Shown: positions 60,767-64,000 of the stretch, piece after piece
Numbering within the stretch: the stretch's first letter is position 1
Layout of the letters: each line of letters starts with the position of its first letter
DNA from: Elusimicrobiaceae bacterium
GTDB lineage: Bacteria > Elusimicrobiota > Elusimicrobia > Elusimicrobiales > Elusimicrobiaceae
Length of the DNA stretch: 64,000 nt
Assembly (NCBI GenBank): GCA_016283355.1
Contig: JAEEMS010000021.1
Coordinates: 1 to 64,000, forward strand
Reading direction: 5' to 3'
Position numbers and translations under genes: made by a program
Notes under the pieces: model-generated
The model's input: only the letters and a program-made list of their open reading frames with translations
The model's database searches: none
What the model was told of the DNA's origin: nothing

Positions 60767-61975
60767 TTATTTTTTAGTACCAGTTTTTGTGTCTGCTTTT
60801 TTATCAGCTTTCACATCCGTTTTTTTGTCGTCTTTGGCTGCTGCTTCTGCTTGTGCTTTAGCGGCCGCTTTGTCGATTTCAAATTCTTTTGTTACTTTGA
60901 TATCGGCTTTATCATACAAATCGCCCAAGTAATCGGCAATGGCACCTTGCACACGGGTTTGAGCAATATATTGCCCCAAATCGCGTTTGATGTCATCGTA
61001 TCCTACTTGTTTTTCGGCATGTTTTTCTTTAATTTTAATAATGTGGTACCCCATATTTGTTTTGATAGGATCACTTACTTTTCCAACGGATAAAGTAAAT
61101 GCTTTTGCATCAATTTCTTTGGGGGCTACCCCTTTGATTAAAATCATATCTCCGCCGGTAGTTACGGCCTGAGGATCTTCACTGTATGTTTTTACGGCAG
61201 CGGAAAAATCCATTCCGCCGTCAATTTCTTTTTTAATTTTTTTGGCCAATTCTTCTTTCTTCTTTACATCAGCGGCGGGCATGTCCTTGGTGGTGTTTAA
61301 ATAGATGTGCCCGATAAGGACCTGTTCAGCCGTCAATTGTTTCAATTTGGCAGCAATGGCTTGGGCTTCGGCAGCTTTAGCCGGGTCTTTCGCCACTTCT
61401 TTTATTTTCTTAGTATTGTTGCGCAAGTACGCATTGACGTTTTCATACAGGGCTTTCACGTCTGCTTCTTCTACCGGTTTCACCATTTCTTGCACTTTTA
61501 ATTCCATCAATTTGCGTGCTTGAATATCTTTTGTGATTTTTTTCTTATAGGTAGCAAGTGACAAACCTTGTTTTTTCAAAGCGGCATTGAAACGTTTTTC
61601 TGCCCCTTTGGGATCTTCTTTCCCTGTTTTTTCATCAATGATAAAACTATTTTTGATGTTGTTAATGGTTTCGTCCAATTCAGAATCTTTCACCGTGATT
61701 TTGGCTTCTTCGGCGGCTTGATAGACGAGTTCGTTGGAAATAAGTCCTTTTAACACTTCTTTACCCAAAATATCTTGGGCGTAAGGTTGTTCCAATGCTT
61801 GAGGTGCATTGGCCTTGTATTGGTCGATGACGCCTTGCAAATAATTGTTATATTCGGAGGCGAGAATCGGCTTTCCGTTCACGGTAGCCACGGAAGATTC
61901 CAGTACTTTACCGTTTACATTTACCCCTAAAGCCGCAATGAGTATTACGGCCGCTAATTTATTCATTTTTGTCAT
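60767..61975 (-). CDS. Periplasmic peptidyl-prolyl isomerase, parvulin/SurA-like
   Basis: 402-aa exported protein with signal peptide MTKMNKLAAVILIAALGVNVNG. A SurA-type N-terminal chaperone domain (about 25-190) begins VLESSVATVNGKPILASEYNNYL. A parvulin domain (about 215-325) has VLIGHIYLNT, FSAAVKTYSEDPQAVTTGGDM and MGYHIIKIKEKH. The C-terminal 45 residues are a repetitive Lys/Asp/Ala tail (KADKKADTKTGTKK-type). It probably escorts outer-membrane proteins to BamA. Its ATG overlaps the upstream parvulin gene by 17 nt; pdxA follows, as after surA in E. coli. Confidence 0.88.
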   Translation of the reverse strand: MTKMNKLAAVILIAALGVNVNGKVLESSVATVNGKPILASEYNNYLQGVIDQYKANAPQALEQPYAQDILGKEVLKGLISNELVYQAAEEAKITVKDSELDETINNIKNSFIIDEKTGKEDPKGAEKRFNAALKKQGLSLATYKKKITKDIQARKLMELKVQEMVKPVEEADVKALYENVNAYLRNNTKKIKEVAKDPAKAAEAQAIAAKLKQLTAEQVLIGHIYLNTTKDMPAADVKKKEELAKKIKKEIDGGMDFSAAVKTYSEDPQAVTTGGDMILIKGVAPKEIDAKAFTLSVGKVSDPIKTNMGYHIIKIKEKHAEKQVGYDDIKRDLGQYIAQTRVQGAIADYLGDLYDKADIKVTKEFEIDKAAAKAQAEAAAKDDKKTDVKADKKADTKTGTKK

Positions 61976-62789
61976 AAATGATAACCTCGTATTGTGTTTT
62001 TAACGAGTCCAACAACTCGTCTAATTTTTGGTTTTCCAGTACTTGCTGAATGCGCGGTTGTGCTTCAGCCCAGGAAAGCCGTTTTTCATTTGTTTTCATT
62101 ATTATATGAAATCCTTGTGGAGTTTTAAAGAACCCTTCTACTTTTCCAACAGGAGAGTTAGCTGCCACTACTTCTAAATTAGGCAAATATTCCCCCGGCA
62201 TAAAAGAAAAAGATTTAAGAGAATCCGGCGCAATGTTATACTGGCGTGAAAGTGAATTCCAGGAAGAAGGATTTCCTTTCAGTGAACGCAATAACTGGTC
62301 GGCGGTTTGCGCGTTGCTGACGATAATTTGCTTCAGCGTCATTTCGTAAGGATATTTAGCATAGTAATCTTTTATTTCTTTTTCAGTTACGTTGATAGGG
62401 CCATCCGTTTGTTGTTTGGCATACCAAAACTGAGTGAGAAGTTGCTGGGCAAAATCATCGTATGTTTTTTCCAACTGTTCCCGTTTTTCTTCCAATAATT
62501 TTTTATACTCGGGATCTTGGTCTAATTGATTATGGCGGGCATCTGCTTCAATGAGTTTTTCCCGCGTGATGATTTGTATCAGGTTTTGTCGTCCGATATC
62601 AGTTTGTGCAAAAGCTCGGTCTTTTTCGGAAAGTAACGGTAAGCGTTGGGCAATATCTTCCTGTGTGATCAGTGTATCTCCGATACGAACGGCCACCTCG
62701 TCGGTTCTTTTCCCGGCAGGAAGTTCTTCCTTTTTGTGGCAGCCCGCTAATAAAAGGAGAGCTGCTATTCCTATTATCCAGTAACGCAT
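61959..62789 (-). CDS. Parvulin-type peptidyl-prolyl isomerase lipoprotein
   Basis: 276-aa lipoprotein with signal MRYWIIGIAALLLLAGC (Cys17). An N-terminal SurA/PrsA-like helical part (about 30-140) is followed by a parvulin domain (about 145-245) with LKQIIVSNAQTADQLLRSLKG, FSFMPGEYLPNLEVV and PQGFHIIMKTNEKR. It is likely an envelope folding factor working with the next protein. TGATATAGT ends 6 nt before the ATG, and its TGA is the stop codon of mfd. No SD is seen. Confidence 0.87.
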   Translation of the reverse strand: MRYWIIGIAALLLLAGCHKKEELPAGKRTDEVAVRIGDTLITQEDIAQRLPLLSEKDRAFAQTDIGRQNLIQIITREKLIEADARHNQLDQDPEYKKLLEEKREQLEKTYDDFAQQLLTQFWYAKQQTDGPINVTEKEIKDYYAKYPYEMTLKQIIVSNAQTADQLLRSLKGNPSSWNSLSRQYNIAPDSLKSFSFMPGEYLPNLEVVAANSPVGKVEGFFKTPQGFHIIMKTNEKRLSWAEAQPRIQQVLENQKLDELLDSLKTQYEVIIYDKNE

Positions 62790-62795
62790 ACGTAT

Positions 62796-62804
62796 ACTAT
62801 ATCA
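62796..62804 (-). promoter_or_regulatory. Extended -10 (TGATATAGT) of the parvulin lipoprotein gene, overlapping the mfd stop
   Basis: Minus-strand TATAGT (62796-62801) preceded by TGA (62802-62804), which is also the mfd stop codon. Six nt separate the box from the ATG. Confidence 0.55.
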
Positions 62805-64000
62805 TTTTTCCGCACGAAACAGTTGTTCTAAAAAAGTCAGAACTTGTTTCGTAAATGCCAACGGAGAAATAGTCCCTTGCGGACGGATACGCATTCCGTC
62901 GCCATTTTTGGATTTTATAAATTCCAACCGTTCCAATCCGAATCGATTGATGAGTTCGTTTAGTCCGTTTTCCGGTAATTTAAAACGGCTTGTAAATAAA
63001 ATTTCCAATTGTTCTTGCATCCAATCTACGTGATAAATTTCCAGAGCTCCGGCACGTTTAGAAAGAGAAAAAATTTCCAACAAGTTGAGCAATTCTTGCG
63101 GGGCCGGCCCACACCAATCCTGCACGCGGGCTAAAAGGCGATGCGCTTGCTCTTGATCCGCGCTTAATAGTTCTTTATAGAGTTTTAAGCGTTGTGCATC
63201 ATCGGGCAAATAATCGGGAGGAACGAAAGCCGGCAACGGTAAGCTGATTTTGGCCTGCAGAGAACGGGGGGAGCTTTGCCCTTTCATTTTTTTGACTTCA
63301 GCTGCCACCAGATCACAATACAAGCTCAGTCCTACTTCGTTTACATAGCCGTGTTGTTTCACACCTAATAGTTCACCGGCTCCACGTATTTCCATATCGC
63401 GTAGTGCCAAGCGGAACCCGCTTCCCAAGTCACTAAACTCCATAAGGGCAGATAACCGTTCCCGTGCTTCTTGTGTAGGGTCTTTTTCTACGGTTGGTTT
63501 GAGATAGACAGCTGCTAAATCGGCATAATTGTTATCATCTTGTTCGGGTTTTTTGAACAACCAATCCGGGTGGAATAAATAGCAGTAGGCCTTGGTACTG
63601 CCCCGTCCGATTCGTCCGCGTAGTTGATAAAGTTGGGCCAATCCGAAATTTTGGGCGTTTTCTACAATCAGTGTATTGGCATTTGTAATATCAATGCCGG
63701 ATTCGATAATAGTTGAAGCCAGTAGAATGTCATATTTCCCGCTGTTAAAATCCCAAAGGGTTTGCTCCAGTTCCTTTTCGTCCATCTGCCCATGTGCCAT
63801 GCAAATTTTTGCTTGAGGTACCAGTTTCTTGAGTAAGAGCAAACGGGATTGCATACTTTGCACGCTGTTGTACACGTAGTACACTTGTCCTCCGCGGCCT
63901 AACTCTTGGTTGATAGCGGCAGCGGCTAAATCATTATTCCAAGCGGTTACTACCGTCTTAATAGGGGTACGTCCGTGCGGGGGGGTGTCAATGAGAGAGA
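62802..64000 (-). CDS. mfd: Transcription-repair coupling factor Mfd, C-terminal part (cut by window edge)
   Basis: The reading frame is open to the window edge (first full codon at 63998), giving the last 399 residues. It starts in the second helicase lobe with SLIDTPPHGRTPIKT and ELGRGGQVYYVYN. Next come GQMDEKELEQTLWDF (motif IV/V), GIDITNANTLIV and QLYQLRGRIGRGSTKAYCYLF (motif VI). The C-terminal TRCF domain (about the last 150 residues) has PLPAFVPPDYLPDDAQRLKLYKELL. Mfd displaces stalled RNA polymerase and recruits UvrA. The N-terminal UvrB-like and RNAP-binding domains lie outside the window. Confidence 0.96.
   Translation of the reverse strand, partial: SLIDTPPHGRTPIKTVVTAWNNDLAAAAINQELGRGGQVYYVYNSVQSMQSRLLLLKKLVPQAKICMAHGQMDEKELEQTLWDFNSGKYDILLASTIIESGIDITNANTLIVENAQNFGLAQLYQLRGRIGRGSTKAYCYLFHPDWLFKKPEQDDNNYADLAAVYLKPTVEKDPTQEARERLSALMEFSDLGSGFRLALRDMEIRGAGELLGVKQHGYVNEVGLSLYCDLVAAEVKKMKGQSSPRSLQAKISLPLPAFVPPDYLPDDAQRLKLYKELLSADQEQAHRLLARVQDWCGPAPQELLNLLEIFSLSKRAGALEIYHVDWMQEQLEILFTSRFKLPENGLNELINRFGLERLEFIKSKNGDGMRIRPQGTISPLAFTKQVLTFLEQLFRAEK

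Noticed and set aside
1-64000. CRISPR arrays, insertion sequences, rRNA or replication origin
   Set aside because: No regularly spaced repeats, transposase, rRNA sequence or cluster of DnaA boxes was noticed in reading; the DnaA-like gene is not beside dnaN or an origin-like AT-rich region.

Overview
The window reads as chromosome of a diderm, LPS-making, probably anaerobic bacterium. The evidence is a lipid A block (lpxD, lpxC, fabZ, lpxA, lpxI), BamA, LptD, Tol-Pal parts, many lipoboxes and a sodium-pumping biotin decarboxylase. Gene order and protein style suggest the phylum Elusimicrobiota, perhaps a gut lineage. That placement is recognition only; no database was searched. Coding density is very high. 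I see no insertion sequence, prophage, CRISPR array or rRNA.

Layout. 1-8.8 kb: tRNA-Asp, murB, an envelope protein, pgm, an initiator-like tRNA-Met, two glycosyltransferases, a MurJ-type flippase and gatB. 8.8-11.5 kb: pal-cpoB-tolB on the plus strand, closed by a terminator. 11.5-27.4 kb: a minus-strand run of 13 nearly contiguous genes in transcription order tpiA, deoC, a very large DnaA-like AAA+ protein, two lipoproteins, comM, dprA, topA, a Xer recombinase, a ROK kinase, lptD, tdk and an RDD membrane protein. 27.5-35.1 kb: rpmB, then bamA-skp-lpxD-lpxC-fabZ-lpxA-lpxI. 35.1-39.7 kb: terC, tRNA-Thr, and a plus-strand pair of TldD/PmbA-family proteins that both carry signal peptides. 39.7-47.6 kb: a minus-strand envelope cluster (S1C protease, a 664-aa orphan, lipoprotein, outer-membrane protein, HAMP protein, TolC, patatin, TPR lipoprotein). 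47.6-51.6 kb: greA, an exported orphan, a GH57 enzyme with its DUF4912 partner. 51.7-55.8 kb: an EamA transporter, then a metal ABC transporter operon with nth. 55.8-64 kb: birA-oadG-oadA-oadB, and mfd followed by two parvulin chaperones and pdxA.

How it fits together. Much of the window builds the envelope: peptidoglycan (murB, murJ), lipid A (lpx), LPS export (lptD), outer-membrane protein folding (bamA, skp, parvulins) and division-time constriction (tol-pal). Glucose-phosphate and glucan enzymes (pgm, ROK kinase, GH57/DUF4912) suggest glycogen turnover. The birA-oad unit encodes a Na+ pump together with the ligase that biotinylates it.

Most unusual points: an 888-aa DnaA-like protein with no DnaA DNA-binding domain, co-transcribed with two lipoproteins; an exported TldD/E-like pair; six genes whose -10 box ends 6-8 nt before the start codon, implying leaderless mRNAs; an initiator-like tRNA with C33; and a pdxA start placed directly on a terminator.
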